Assembly: GCF_000002425.4 (NCBI RefSeq)
Contig: NC_037256.1
Span: 14,772,941 to 14,836,940 of the forward strand
From: Physcomitrium patens
Lineage: Eukaryota > Streptophyta > Bryopsida > Funariales > Funariaceae
Reading direction: 5' to 3'
DNA length: 64,000 nt
In this document: one piece after another, positions 36,607-49,150 of the stretch
Numbering within the stretch: the stretch's first letter is position 1
How the letters are laid out: every line of letters starts with the position of its first letter
Position numbers and translations under genes: made by a program
The notes under the pieces: generated by a model
Databases searched by the model: none
What the model saw: only the letters and a program-made list of their open reading frames with translations
Told to the model about the DNA's origin: nothing

Positions 36607-38849
36607 ATGCTAACTTGATAAGTGAGGAGTTTCAAGTTACTTTGTAGTGGAATTTTCACCAAATCTGTTTCAACTATTGTTAATCATATGAATAAATACT
36701 TCAATCATAATAAATAATATAAACATAAACATGATTTCTTTAGAAAATAAGAATAAATCATGTAATAAAAATAAAAAAATAAAAGCATTGCAATTATGTC
36801 ATGAAGATTCATTAAAAGAATCCAATAAAATCTTGCAAAAAAAAACTCAACAATATTAACTAATGATAGTTACTAAATTTAGCATCTTTATTATTTTTAT
36901 ATTTAGTGTTATATTGCTATATATATATATATATATATAGAGTGTGTGTGTGTGTGTGTTCTATGCTACTGTAGGGGGTGCCAATAGCCTTGGTTTTTGT
37001 AACAGAGTGAAGTTTTGTTGAATATGAAGTATGTCAATGATCGTCTCATTTATTATTTGGCAAAATTTTGAACAAGTATGGATTATATGAATCAGTTTTA
37101 ACACCATTTCTCCCATTCTCTTTTCATCTTCTTCCTCAATTATATCTGAGCTTTCTTCTCCAAGCATTTATTTATTTATTTATTACTTCTCCAAGCATTT
37201 CAAAGTTCTCATAGCCAAAAAAATAGAGGTACCATATTTGTGTGTGTTTGGCTTGCATGTCAAGGTCTGATGATGTACACAATCAATCAATTTAATCAAT
37301 CCATCCATTCAACCAATCACTTCAATGATCATGTGGCTTGATGGAAAAGCCTTTGTGGGTTTTACCCACAATTGTTTTTAAATTCCTTTTTTTGAGAGTG
37401 GAGTCTACTGTAGGAAAATGAATGGCACAGCTTTAGTTCTCTTCCAAAATATTTTTTAGAATTTGCAAGAAAGGTAACAAAAAAAAATACTATGATAAAT
37501 GTAATACAAGTGTTAAGTGAAATGGGGACATATAATATAAATGTAAAATGTATAAATTACTGATCAAAATACACACATTTTAGCATGTGATTTGCAAAAA
37601 AATGTTCTAGTTGTTTTTGTGGTTTTCTGCTTGTGATATTTTTAAATAATGTTATTGTTTAAAGAAAAGAAAATATACCTGTACAGAAATTTCCAGGTAG
37701 AAAACGACATTGTTACAAGTTACCAAAACTATAACATTCTTATGATAGTTTTCATGAATCCAATTTATTTTCATATAAAGAAGTATCGGCATAAAAAATA
37801 AACATAATTAGATTAATTAATATAAAATTCGTCATTATTCGACCATAGTTATTTTTTTCTATGATTATCCAACTAAATACAACAAATTAATTTGTGCTAA
37901 GATAAATATGTTTTATCAAAATCATCATTTTATATTGTACAAATGACTTGCAATGAAATCAGAAAGAAAAGAAACAAACAAAAAAACAAAAATTACAAGC
38001 ATTTGTATTTGATTTTTTCATATTAATAGATTTTGATACTTTTTAAAAATAGCTCTTGTTTTAATTGAAAATTTGGTAGACAATATGAAATTTTAATGTT
38101 TATCATTTGATAGATTCATGAATTTTATATTTAACATCAATAAAACAGTTGGCTAATATTATAAATCATTTTATTGTCCAGGTTGTATTTTTAAGGGAAA
38201 TTTTCATATATGTCCCTAAAATGTCCAGAAATATCAAGAATGCAAGGATATTTTTAATATTTCAAGATATTTGAGGGATATATATATTAAAACTTCCCTA
38301 CATTTTATGGTTTTTAGTGAAAAATTTAAACTATAACAAAGATGTTATAGTTTAGTAGTTGGTCTCATGAGTTTCTATTTTGGCATAACAATACTTTTAT
38401 TTTATTTTTCAATTATTTCTGCAAAAGAACTATAATTTTAAATCAAAGATGATACCAATTACCTGTAATAATAATAATGATAATAAAAATGATAATAAAA
38501 ATGATAATAATATCATTGATAAAACTCTAGTTAAAAAAGAAACAATATGAATTCCTTTATGTATAAATATATATATATATATATTTGATGTTACTTATTT
38601 AATAAGATATCTTTATTATTTTCAAAATATCCTAAATTATTATTATTATTATTATTATTTGAGATAAATACATATCACCAAATTTATGTCCTTAATTTAT
38701 AAAATTAAATATTAATTTAAATAGCATGTGAGACATAAGTTTACATTAAATTTTATTTATTATATATTATTATTTTTTTATGAATCCAATGGTAAATTTC
38801 TTTTGAGAGATCCTAGTATGTCCAAAAGTTGTATATATATATATATATA

Positions 38850-39085
38850 TATAGGGAGAGAGAAGAATGTTAAATAGACCCACCTTTGATGAAGAATATG
38901 GAGATCATGATGAATGCAGTTGATTTTTACTAATTGTAGATCCAATAGTGGAGAAATGAATCAATATATATATATATATATATATATATTTCACATATTT
39001 TTTTATTTCCTTCTTCATGATGGTTTAGATGGGTGCATCAATTTAGTGAAAACTTGGATCTATTTAACATTCCCCTATATATCTC
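38850..39085. mobile_element. MITE-like element (copy 3 of the family)
   Basis: The left end reads GAATGTTAAATAGACCC (from 38865). The right end read backwards gives GAATGTTAAATAGATCC (to 39072). Internally it carries GTAGATCCAATAGTGGAGAA, close to the core of the copy at 20114-20293. An (AT)n run at 38964-38989 has expanded inside. There is no coding capacity. The outer limits are uncertain because AT runs flank it. Confidence 0.65.
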
Positions 39086-40317
39086 TTTATATATAACTAA
39101 AGCACATAATTATTTAATATGACAATGTATTCATTTAATAAATATGTGCTTAAAAGTAAACTAACATCATCACACGTGTTTTTTGAAAATCTTATCTTCT
39201 ATTTTATTCAAATAAAAAAAATATCTCTTCAATTTTTGACTATAATTATCAAACATTTATACTCTTTCTGTAATTGTTGTATTAGAGGTTTAAAAATATT
39301 GTTTTTATGCAACATTAAGTTCCATCTAAGAAAAATACCATACTGTACACATGTACATGAGATTATGCGAAGTTTATTTGTTGCATATGCATAATATTGA
39401 CAAAAGTTAAAGCAAACAAATCAATTTTTATTATTGTTATTACATTTATTTGAAGGAAAGCAAGAAATTTGCACGTTTTGAATGTCCTTTTTCTTCACAT
39501 GTAGTGAAATCAACTTATAAAATTCAATTTACACTATAACCTACATCTTGGCCACTGTCAATATCAATACTTTATTTCAATAGAAATACACGTGTAGCAC
39601 GGATGTAAATAGTAATTTTGGTACAGTAGAATTCTTTTGAAAATTCTGTTCTTTCAACATGTTTCTAGGAAGCAGCCAGTTGACCAATTGTAATTTACAA
39701 ATGTATTTGCACACCAAAAGACAATCAATTAATTTTATTTGTTTAAAAACTATCTTTTGTGTCTCCATGAAAATATGTTGTGATTAATATCCAAGGTTGA
39801 ACATTTACAAGGTAATAATTTTAGGATCAATATTCATGTATGATTTACTTTATTCTCAGTCACCCAAAAATTCCTTTGTTAATATTATTTAAAAAAAAAA
39901 AAACCCAAAAAATTACAAAATCAAAAAACATTATTTTTCAGAAGAACTACATTCTCATCTCACAACAATCCCACACAACGCACCTATATACACATTCAAG
40001 GCAACATGTCTAAATCAACACTCCTTTAAAAAAAGAAAGTTCCCAAAGAATAAAAGAAAAACCTCTCTATCTCTCTCTCTCTCTCTCTCTCACGCACACA
40101 CACACACACGCTTCCACAAAGCAGAAATAAACAGCAAACAACAAACACTGCGGAACAAACAAGAAAGAAATATGAGAAATATAAAATCTGGATTACGAGG
40201 GAGACGAAGAGGGTCGGGCCGGGCCGGGCTGGGTCGGGCGACAAAGGGCTGCTGCTGATGCTGATACTGCTGCTGCTCAGTTTCACTCCTGGTCTCGCTC
40301 GCCCTTTCGCTGGCTCG

Positions 40318-40632
40318 CAGTGGAGGGAGGGAGGGAGGGCGGGAGAGAGAGGGAGTTGCGTTGCGTTGCGTTGCGATGCGTGACCGTGGTTGCGATGGAG
40401 TGAGTGAGTCTGCGTAGGAGTGCGTAGTAGCGCATGTATGGCATTATTATTTGCAACCAGCGTCGTCAGCATTAGCATCCCCTCGATCAGCCCTCACACA
40501 GCATAACATACGAGGAAGGAGAAGGGGAGTAAAGGGATAGATAGGCAGATAGACAGAAAGGGAGTAAAGGGAGTAAAAGTGGGGGTGAGTGAATGAGTGA
40601 GTGAGTGCGGGGAGGGGAGGGGAGGGAGGGAG
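40318..40632. repeat. G-rich and GCGTT tandem arrays upstream of the JmjC gene
   Basis: GGGAGGGAGGGAGGGCGGG at about 40325-40343, tandem GCGTT units at about 40357-40380 and GGGGAGGGGAGGGGAGGGAG at 40609-40628 lie in the presumed promoter. The G-runs could form G-quadruplexes; this is inference from the pattern. Confidence 0.75.
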
Positions 40633-41801
40633 CCAGGCTATTCTCGGGCGTTGCTACCATTCACTCACTCATTAGTGGTGTTTGTTGTGGACCCACTCAC
40701 TTCGATCCCTGGGAGTATTCGCGCGGTGCCCACCCTTATGGCGGCCCCATTATTAGTGCTGTGACGTGGAGGTGGAGGTAGAGGAAACGGGGAGGGAAGG
40801 GAGGGGGGAAAAGAAAAGAAAAGAAAAGGAAAGGTGATTGTCGTCAAATCTTCCACACTCTCTGCCCGGTGTGTCTGCGTTGCTGCCAAATTTTTGATGC
40901 GCGGGTGAGGGGGGTGTTTCCCCGAGTGAGGAGGAGATGGTTTGGTTCGTTCGATCGGGGAGGCAATCACGGGCTGTTGGGACGGGAGGTTGGGTGTAGT
41001 TATTTTGAGACCCTGTTCTCATTGTTTTGGTTTTTTGACATCGCGCTCTCTCTCTCTCTCTCTCTCGTTTTGGCGCGGCTATGGCTAGAGGAGTGATGAG
41101 GTGGTATCTTTTTCCTGGTTGGGGAGATGGGGCGAGGTGAAGGATGTGCAGGGAGGGATGAGTATGAGGATGTGGTTTCTTGACGTTGGATGGGGCGGTA
41201 GCGAAAGCTGTGTTGTTTGGGATTTTGGGATTGTGAAATGTAGGGTACCATTATCGGAAATGCAGCAGTTGTGTGTCCGAGTCTTACTGGTAGCGCGTAA
41301 AGATGCCTCTGGTTACGAATGAGCTTAAGCTAGGATGTGTGACGTTCATTTAGGGTGAATGTATTGCCTTAGCGTCGTGTAATAATCGTTTGTTCGATCA
41401 TTGTCGGGGCTGATCATTGGGTATCTCTGGTCTTGTTTATTTCATGAAGTGACGTAATCAAGATGCTTGATTACCAGTGATGTACCAGCTCTGGTCCGGT
41501 GGGATTTGTTCATGGCCAGATATCTTGAAAGTTATTGGTTTCTTCTATGTTTTCGCCTCTTGGTGCTGTTCTTCATCACAATTGGTAGGTGTCACCACTA
41601 TCAGTCTGGCCTCGACGTTTCAGCCTAATGCTTTGCCAAGCTTGAGCTGTCAAGGACGCACACCTCAATAGTCGTGCTTGCCATGAATGGACGGGTTCAG
41701 GATTCACAAGTAGTCTTCGTTTGACAAGTTTGGCATGGCATCAGCAATTTTCTGATTAGAAGACAGGTTGAAATTACGGCATCTTGATGTCAGATCGTAC
41801 G

Positions 41802-41830
<29 letters not shown>
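41802..41830. repeat. poly(T) run, 29 bases
   Basis: An uninterrupted T-tract in the presumed 5' region or first intron of the JmjC gene. Confidence 0.9.
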
Positions 41831-41839
<9 letters not shown>

Positions 41840-42680
41840 AAATTTTTTAATGCAATTGTATTAGTAAATTCTTGGCACATTTAAGTCATTGCGCCAAGGT
41901 CATGGTTTTGTCGGTTGCAGGAATATAATGGATCTGCACCAGGTACCTCCGTCTAAAAGTTCACGTGTAATTGTCTTTGCGGTCTCTGTTGGTGTTTTTG
42001 TTCCTACTTCGCAGTATTTGCATCTGTGCAGTTAGTCATGTCCACTGTGCGTTTCAGCTTCTCGCCCATGCATAGTCATGGATTTCGCAACTTCCATAAA
42101 ACGTATCCTTGGATTTCCGCACAGTTGTGTATATTATTTTTCAGTGGTTTTTATTGGAACTTGATGACCCGCAAATTTTGAAACCTAAAAATATGTAAAT
42201 GTGTTGATGTAAATAAGAGTTCTTCCTTCTCTTGATCAGCTTCATGTACACTCTACAGGTGTTTGCAAGATAGGTTTCACAAGATGCACACTTCCATTGT
42301 GGTATTTATGCCCTTAAGCTTCCCAATCTTAAGGTTGATAATAGCTTGGTTTCTGAAATTTCAGGTATACCTACCAGCGGATCAAATTGCTAGGATGCAA
42401 ATTCTGTCTGAAGCCAACTGAAGTCATTAACTAGTGATCATTGAGTGCTGTCCCTATGTACGTATTGTTCCTGTCACAATTATCGCATTTTGGATGTATA
42501 GATTCTGTACATTTTAATGCCTGTCTACTGCAAGTGTTGTGTGAGCTCTACTTCTTGAAGAGTGATACACGTTACCTTTTTGCGAGGCATGTACCTTTTC
42601 TTTGAAATATACGTGACCTTTTAGTTTAGATTCGCATACTGGTATGCTTGTTTTTTGCCTTGGGGTTTCATTTTATTTAT

Positions 42681-45600
42681 ATGCTTTGTCACTCCTCTCC
42701 TGACGATGGCTTGAAGAATGGCAGGGGGTTTGATGGCCCTATAAAGTTTAGGCCGCAACGCCAAGCAAAGCAAGATGCTCAAATTCGTCTCAGAAAGACG
42801 GATGAAGATAGTAGTGACGATAAGAGTGAGATCGAATCTGAGGGTCTGAATGGGTCTGAAGTGGGACAGGCTGGTATGCCTGCGAACAGCGCCGACTTTA
42901 AGTTAGATGGAACTGAATCAGAATCTGCCCCAAGCATAAAGCGTAAGTCTATGTCCCAGAAGGATCCTGAAAATCTCGCTCTACCTGATTCTGCTAACCG
43001 TTGCCATAGGAGTGATGGAAAGAAATGGCAATGCTCGGGGAGCAAGATTGAGGGGTCCATATATTGTGAAAAGCACACTTTGTATTACAGGGACAAGAAG
43101 GGCAAGTCTCCCAAGACACTTAAGGTAAAGGAACCTAAGCAAATTCACAGGGTAAAGAAGGAAAAGGTAACTGAAAGTCCCAATGATTCTGCAAAATCCC
43201 AAAGGAAAAGAAATGCTCGGGCTGCAGATAGCAAGGCTGAGGAGCCCGACAACAGTGATTGTGATCATTCGAAGCCGATATATGGAAGACAGGTCGGTAC
43301 TCGACTTGCACACTCGACGTATCCTGTCTAGCGTCAAAAATCGTAATTAGTGTGCATGATGATGTAATAATTGGCCGATAAGGATTATTATCAAAATAAT
43401 TACTGAGACTTGCATGTAGAGTGAAAGTGCCTGGAAGTAAACGATCTCTACTTTGATTGTTCGTTTTTGTGGTCGTCATTCGTGGACATTCTCGTACAAT
43501 GCAACCTTCTAATCTAATTCGTTCGAATCTGTTATCACTAACTGCCTCTTTTGGATGTCCTTTTAGGGAAGGGATTTCACAGAAGTTCGCATGTGCCACC
43601 AATGCCAGAGCAGCAAGAAGGAGAAGGTTGCTTTTTGCAGGAAGTGTAATCGCAGGCGCTTCTGCTCCGATTGTATTGAGAATTGGTAAAGGCAACCGTC
43701 TGGAAGTTTGTCATTGGATTTGTTTGTACACGTTAGTAATCTCTGTCCTCGTCTAATATATTGAGAATGCATTCCATGTGCGGCACTCAAGGTCACACAG
43801 AAATTCCCTGAAGATTTGTTTTTATTCTCTGTCAGGTATCCCTTGCTGACATTTGACGATGTAGTTGAAAATTGCCCATGGTGTCGTGGGAACTGCAATT
43901 GCAAGGCCTGTCTTCGTTCCAGTGGGCCTACCCTGGTGAACACTGAGCACCTTTACCTTTATGCTAAGTGAAGTGGAGCAATATGACATGGAGATGCATT
44001 TGTGTGAAGATTCAAAATCTTGTTCTAAGGGAGGGAAATTTAAGTTGATAAATGGATTTTAAGACTTCGTTGAAAATTAGTAATCAATTATATATCCCAT
44101 TGGAGCGATGACCGTGTTGTTTACGATGAATAAACTTCAATTTTCACTGACGTGCTATTAATGTCCGTCCGTGATGACGGCCCTAATTTACAGGAGAAAG
44201 CACCTCTTTCTGACGAGGAAACCAAGAAGATTTTGCTGTATTGCCTGGTCAAAATTCTACCTTGCTTGCAGAAACTGCACCAGGAGCAGCGTGAGGAGCT
44301 GAAGGTCGAGCGCAGTAGACAAGGTAAAGTACAGGTTCTGCATTGAGTGATTGTAAATAAGATTGGTAACAAGGCCAATGGGCAGTCTTAACTCTCATTA
44401 AAATGAGGCTACTTCTTGGGTAGAAATAGAGTCATCTGCCGATTTATGTGCTATGAACGTAACCTTGTTCCTGGACTTCAACAAGTTCTTGACAAATGAA
44501 ATGTAAGATCAGACGTTGAGTCTGTCTGTTGCACTGGTTCAGGAACGCCTGCTGTAAATGTGGAGCGGGCAGCAATTTCAATGGACGAGCGTTTGTATTG
44601 GTAAGCGTCATCAGCATTAAATATAAAGGTTTTGTCTGTTTGATGTGGCTCGAAATTATGATGAATTTTATTACAGGACTATCTCAACCATTCAAATTTT
44701 TCAGTTCCTGTGAACTGCATCTACTGGTCGAATGCGTTTCATTTTCAACGTTTAAGTTCAGTATGTACCAAACGTTTAACTGATATGGTTGTATCTTGGC
44801 TCTACTTATTATCTTTAGCAATAAAAGTATTATGTGATAAGTCATGCGAAACTCCATCCTGGACGCAAGTCTCACTTTATTTTCTGAGCTTATTTTCTTA
44901 GGAACTTCTATGTTCATTTTTTGACGGATGAGATTTGTCATGAATTTGCAGCAATAATTGTAGCACTTCAATCGTCGACTACCACAGGAATTGTAAAGAA
45001 TGCGGTTACGACCTCTGTCTTCGATGCTGTCACGAGCTTCGTCACGGACTCCAGCCTGGGGGTAAGCAGGCTGAATCAGCACACATAAAGCTTCCTGAGT
45101 ACGATGACAATGAGAAAGTCAAAGAAAAGGAGAACGAGAAGAAGGAAAAGGAGAAGGAGAAGAAGGGAAACGAGAAGGAGAAGAATAAACTTTCTAAAAG
45201 AAGAGGGAGGAAGAGGAAAAATCCTCCTGAAGAAGTGGACGAAAGAGGCGTGATACTTTTAAAGGATAGCGATGACGACCTCCAAACACTCGACTCAGCC
45301 GGCATGAATTTGGAATCCGCTCTACCGGCTGCAGTGGAACTGGAGCCAGAAGCAGAGACTTTACCTGCTTGGGTTGCGAACGATGATGGTTCCATCCCAT
45401 GCCCTCCATCCGCTCGAGGTGGTTGTGGTAAGACTACTCTATCCCTTCGCACACTCTTCGACCAAGACTGGACTGCCAAGCTTACCTCAGAGGTTGAGAA
45501 TGCTGCTGCGACTTGTGATATTCCAAAGCAGGATGATTCAGTGCGCTGTGACGTCTGTTACAAGTCCGAAGCAAATGAAAAACAGGACTTGCGCTTGTGT

Positions 45601-48151
45601 GCGAATCGGATTCATTCAAATGATAACTACCTATTTTGTCCAACAAGGCAAAGTGTGGAAGACGTAGGGCTTACCCACTTCCAGAAGCATTGGATGCGTG
45701 GTGAGCCTGTTATTGTCCGGGACGTGCTTGAATGTACTACGGGCCTCAGCTGGGAGCCTCTGGTTATGTGGCGTGCAGTTCGAGAAACTACCAAGGGCAA
45801 GTTTAAAGATGACACCAAAACTGTCAAAGCACTTGACTGTCTTGATTGGCGTGAGGTAAGCTATCAGGTGAAGAGGTATTGATGTACTGGTTCTACCATT
45901 TTTGGTATCTGTAATCACTTTTCCTCTTACTCTATTTCTAAGTTAAACTATTGTTAAGTCATTAGCAGTGCTTCAGAGCATGGTTCTCTGATTTTAGTAG
46001 TTGTATGTGGTTTCAGGTTGAAATCAACATTCATCAGTTCTTCAAGGGCTACGAGGAAGGGAGACTTCAAAGAAAACCCGATGGATGGCCTGAAATGCTG
46101 AAGTTGAAGGATTGGCCACCTTCTAACCACTTTGAGGAACGCCTTCCGAGACACGGAGCTGAATTTCTTCATGCACTGCCTTTCCACGAATATACTGACC
46201 CGTCAAAGGGCATGCTCAATCTAGCTGCCCAACTACCCAAAGAGGCTATTAAGCCTGACTTGGGCCCAAAAACGTATATTGCCTACGGATTGAGACACGA
46301 GCTGGGAATGGGTGATTCAGTTACGAAGTTGCATTGCGACATGTCTGATGCAGTAAGCTTTCTTGTCCAAGGCCGTTCAATTTGGGATTCAGACTTTGGA
46401 ATCGGCATGAAAATTCTACTTCCCAATCGCAGGTTTGGATAGTCTCGCCATATTAACATCGTCTCTTTGTGGTTAATGTGCAGGTCAATGTGTTGACACA
46501 CTCTGCAGAAATTAAGTTTCCAAAAGACAAGGTACCAATGATTGAGAAGCTTCTTAAAAAATTTAAACTAGGCGGGATCGAGTATGGTCAGCATGGCAAG
46601 AAAACAAAGAAAGGCGGAAGAAAAAGTGTGGAAAAGAAAGACACCTCTTGCAACAAACATGAAGAGATAATTAGTGTAGAGGGTACACCAAAGATTGTGG
46701 AAAATGAACCAAAAACTGCTGAAGAAATTTCAGCTGAAACAATGAATCCGTCTATTGGCAGACCACTAAATGGTGGTAAGCAAATTATGCATGATAATGG
46801 TATTTGCAAGAACAACGTTGATAGCAAATCTCAAAATCAATTAGGTGTTCTAATCGAGGCTGGCGTCGATAGGCATGAGACTGAAAGTCAGGGACTTTCG
46901 GCTGATGATGCAACGTATGGTGGGGCTCTTTGGGACATATTTCGACGGGAGGATGTGCCCAAACTTGATGAATACCTGCGAAGGCATTGGCGTGAGTTTT
47001 TGCATGTCGATTGTATGCCTGTTGATAACGTGAGTACGCTATCTTGTCTGGGTTTTGCATGTCCTTTTTCTCAGTGTGCATTTAAGTTACGCATACGAAT
47101 AGCAACATGTTTCCGTGCTTGAATCTCTAAACTTGTCAATCTTACACTTCGAGTTAAAGTAGTAGCAATATGATATATCAAGTGCTGTTCATACTTTTGT
47201 TGTGTACTCATTGTGTAATAATATGTGGTTGCCTGAGCTTGTAGGTAATTCACCCAATTCATGATCAAACATTCTATTTGGATGTGGAACAGAAGAGGCG
47301 ATTGAAAGAAGAATACGGTGAGACACTTCACTGTTAAAGTACCTGCTCTTGGTTGGCAGGGCCATATGGATCGCTTTAGTATCTCATGTTTCTCATTGTA
47401 TATAGTTGTAGTATTGAAGTCATTGTCACAGTCTCGAGTTGCAGTTACTACTAAAACAACTACGTAGAAATCTCTGTGTAGTAGTGGTAGTTTATTCTCA
47501 TTTGCATGCCCGGAACAGTTTAAATATAACTTCAACACCTGCTACATTGTCTGATTGGTTTACAGAAAGAGGTTTGTGCAGCAATTCAAGGCATATAAAT
47601 TTCAAACCACATCACAGCACTGAATGATTTGTCATCCTGCAGGAATTGAACCCTGGACTTTCGAGCAGGCTTATGGCGAAGCTGTATTTATTCCTGTTGG
47701 ATGTCCTCACCAAGTTCGTAATCTGAAGGTAATTTTAGTATTCCTGATTGGTCAACATTTTATTTTTCTGTATCAATGCTAACAAGGTTGAGCATTTCTG
47801 ATTTCTTGTTTGTTGTAGCCAATCTTATGTTCTCTCTGGTTGTAAAGTTATCCATATCCAGCTGTGTGATAAGCTCTATCGTTTTGGGTTGCTGATGTAG
47901 TCATGTATCAAGGTAGCACTCGATTTCGTTTCTCCTGAGAATGTGAGCCAGTGTGTCGACTTGACGGAGCAGTTTCGCCTTCTTCCTACTGATCATCGGG
48001 CAAAGGAAGATAAACTTGAGGTACTGTAACCTTAGTTTCTGTCTTCCAATTCCACAACTACTGAAAATGCGATTAGCCTGCTAACCAAAGTCTATACGGG
48101 GTTATATTTCAGCTTGATTACAGAAGTAGATTATACGCATGTTTTTGCAAA

Positions 48152-48196
<45 letters not shown>

Positions 48197-49150
48197 ATAC
48201 TAATTTGTTCATTCCACAGGTTAAGAAAATGATGTTGTATACAGCCAGATATGCGATGGATCAACTCAAAGAATTAGACAGGCCCAAGTGAGTTTGATAT
48301 TTTATTAACCTTGCTAGCCTCTGCTTTTCTGATCTTTTGTTTTGAGTTTTTTTTGAGTTGTCGTGTAACATTTGAATGTGGTATAACTTATGGATGACCT
48401 CAGGGAAGAGACGTTAGAACAATTTTATATAGAGCCGAAAAGACAGAAATTAGAAAAACCAGGACATCCGGTGGTGAATCACAAGGAAGCCTCAATTGGG
48501 TAAACTTCAAGATGGATCGTTAAATAAGACAGAATATAATTTATGTCTCACTCAACTGCCGCTTACCTCATGTTAGATTTTACTAAGTGCTTTTTACGAT
48601 TAATATTAATTGTGTTTCCCTGAAGCACAGGGATGAGGCCCCTGGAAAGACTTTGAAACATTATATAAGCAGGAAAAAGAATCGACGTTTTTTTCTTAAA
48701 TATTCAAGAAGAGCAAAGTCACAGTGGCCCAGAGGGAAGAGATTCCAAGGTCATGAAGACGGTCGCTCCATAGGCACTTCATGAATTTGTCACATCTAAC
48801 AAGATTCTATCCAACAAATATTTTTAATGAAATTTCAGCCGGGTTCACTTCAACGATCCTAAGTTTTAGTATTATTTCTGAAGACCTCTTGGTTGTGAGA
48901 AGAGTGAAGCTGAACTAACAACTGTGCAGTTGATTATCTTTCTATATGTGAAACAAGCCAATCTCGATGTACTTGGTGAGAACTTTAATAGTGCGTTTTG
49001 AGATACTGAAGACCTTAATCTCGGACACATGGTTGTTTTAGGGAAGAGGCGAAGACACAGGATGAGTTAGTTAGACCTAAGTCAGATGACTCTGACTATG
49101 AACCCGGAAGGCATGGAAGGAAAAGACACCTGAAGAATCGGAAGCATTGA
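42681..49150 (+). CDS. JMJ25/IBM1-like (KDM3-type) JmjC histone H3K9 demethylase
   Basis: Exons: 42681-43292, 43567-43685, 43836-43935, 44194-44323, 44543-44600, 44952-45855, 46017-46352, 46484-47029, 47245-47317, 47643-47728, 47901-48020, 48220-48287 and 48404-48499. The last exon is 48631-48784 (1133 aa in all) or 49042-49150 (1118 aa). All phases agree. Domains in order: an acidic N-terminus; a WRC motif ([12 protein letters not shown], about 107-135); Cys-rich RING-like fingers ([27 protein letters not shown], about 214-272; then CNNC...[10 protein letters not shown] in exon 6); a Lys/Glu-rich stretch; and a split JmjC domain. Fe(II) ligands H747 and D749 ([12 protein letters not shown]) and H982 ([10 protein letters not shown]) are present. 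[16 protein letters not shown] is the family signature after the insert. These nuclear enzymes use 2-oxoglutarate to remove H3K9 methyl groups and keep genes free of silencing. The start codon is a best guess. Confidence 0.88.
48155..48193. repeat. (AG)n microsatellite in a JmjC gene intron
   Basis: About 19 AG units sit in the intron between exons 48020 and 48220, about 26 bases before the acceptor. Confidence 0.95.
48631..48784 (+). other. alternative terminal exon A of the JmjC gene
   Basis: Its acceptor AGCACAG|G is in phase with the donor at 48499, and it encodes a Lys/Arg-rich tail ([11 protein letters not shown]...) ending at TGA 48784. An internal donor CA|GTGGCC at 48723 would instead join in frame to exon B, so three transcript forms are possible. 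Confidence 0.55.
49042..49150 (+). other. alternative terminal exon B of the JmjC gene
   Basis: Its acceptor GTTTTAG|G is in phase with the donor at 48499. It encodes [16 protein letters not shown] and a basic end ([11 protein letters not shown]) with stop at 49150. Confidence 0.55.

Larger units (their letters stand above)
34384..38849. other. AWPM-19 5' flank and AT-rich intergenic DNA
   Basis: 34384-35100 is GC-moderate and probably holds the AWPM-19 promoter and leader; four copies of a short motif occur at 34909-35064. From 35150 on the DNA is AT-rich with microsatellites, a 30-base poly(A) run at 36052-36081 and no supported gene. Confidence 0.6.
39086..42680 (+). other. intergenic DNA, then promoter and leader region of the JmjC gene
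   Basis: 39086-40000 is AT-rich without a gene. From 40020 to 41450 the DNA is GC-rich with (CT)n, GGGAGG and GCGTT tandem arrays. It probably holds the promoter and a non-coding 5' exon. A poly(T) run of 29 bases lies at 41802-41830. A possible non-coding exon follows a TTTCAG acceptor near 42365. No coding exon is convincing before 42681. Confidence 0.45.

Noticed and set aside
37260-37400. Segment with TTTAATCAATCCATCCATT resembling the MITE-like ends
   Set aside because: There is only one short match with no opposing inverted end.
40026-41322. Multiple 75-150 codon frames
   Set aside because: They arise from GC-rich simple repeats (CT, GGGAGG, GCGTT), with low-complexity products.
45042-45479. 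145-codon minus-strand frame rich in Ser and Phe
   Set aside because: It is antisense to the Lys/Glu-rich exon 6 of the JmjC gene.
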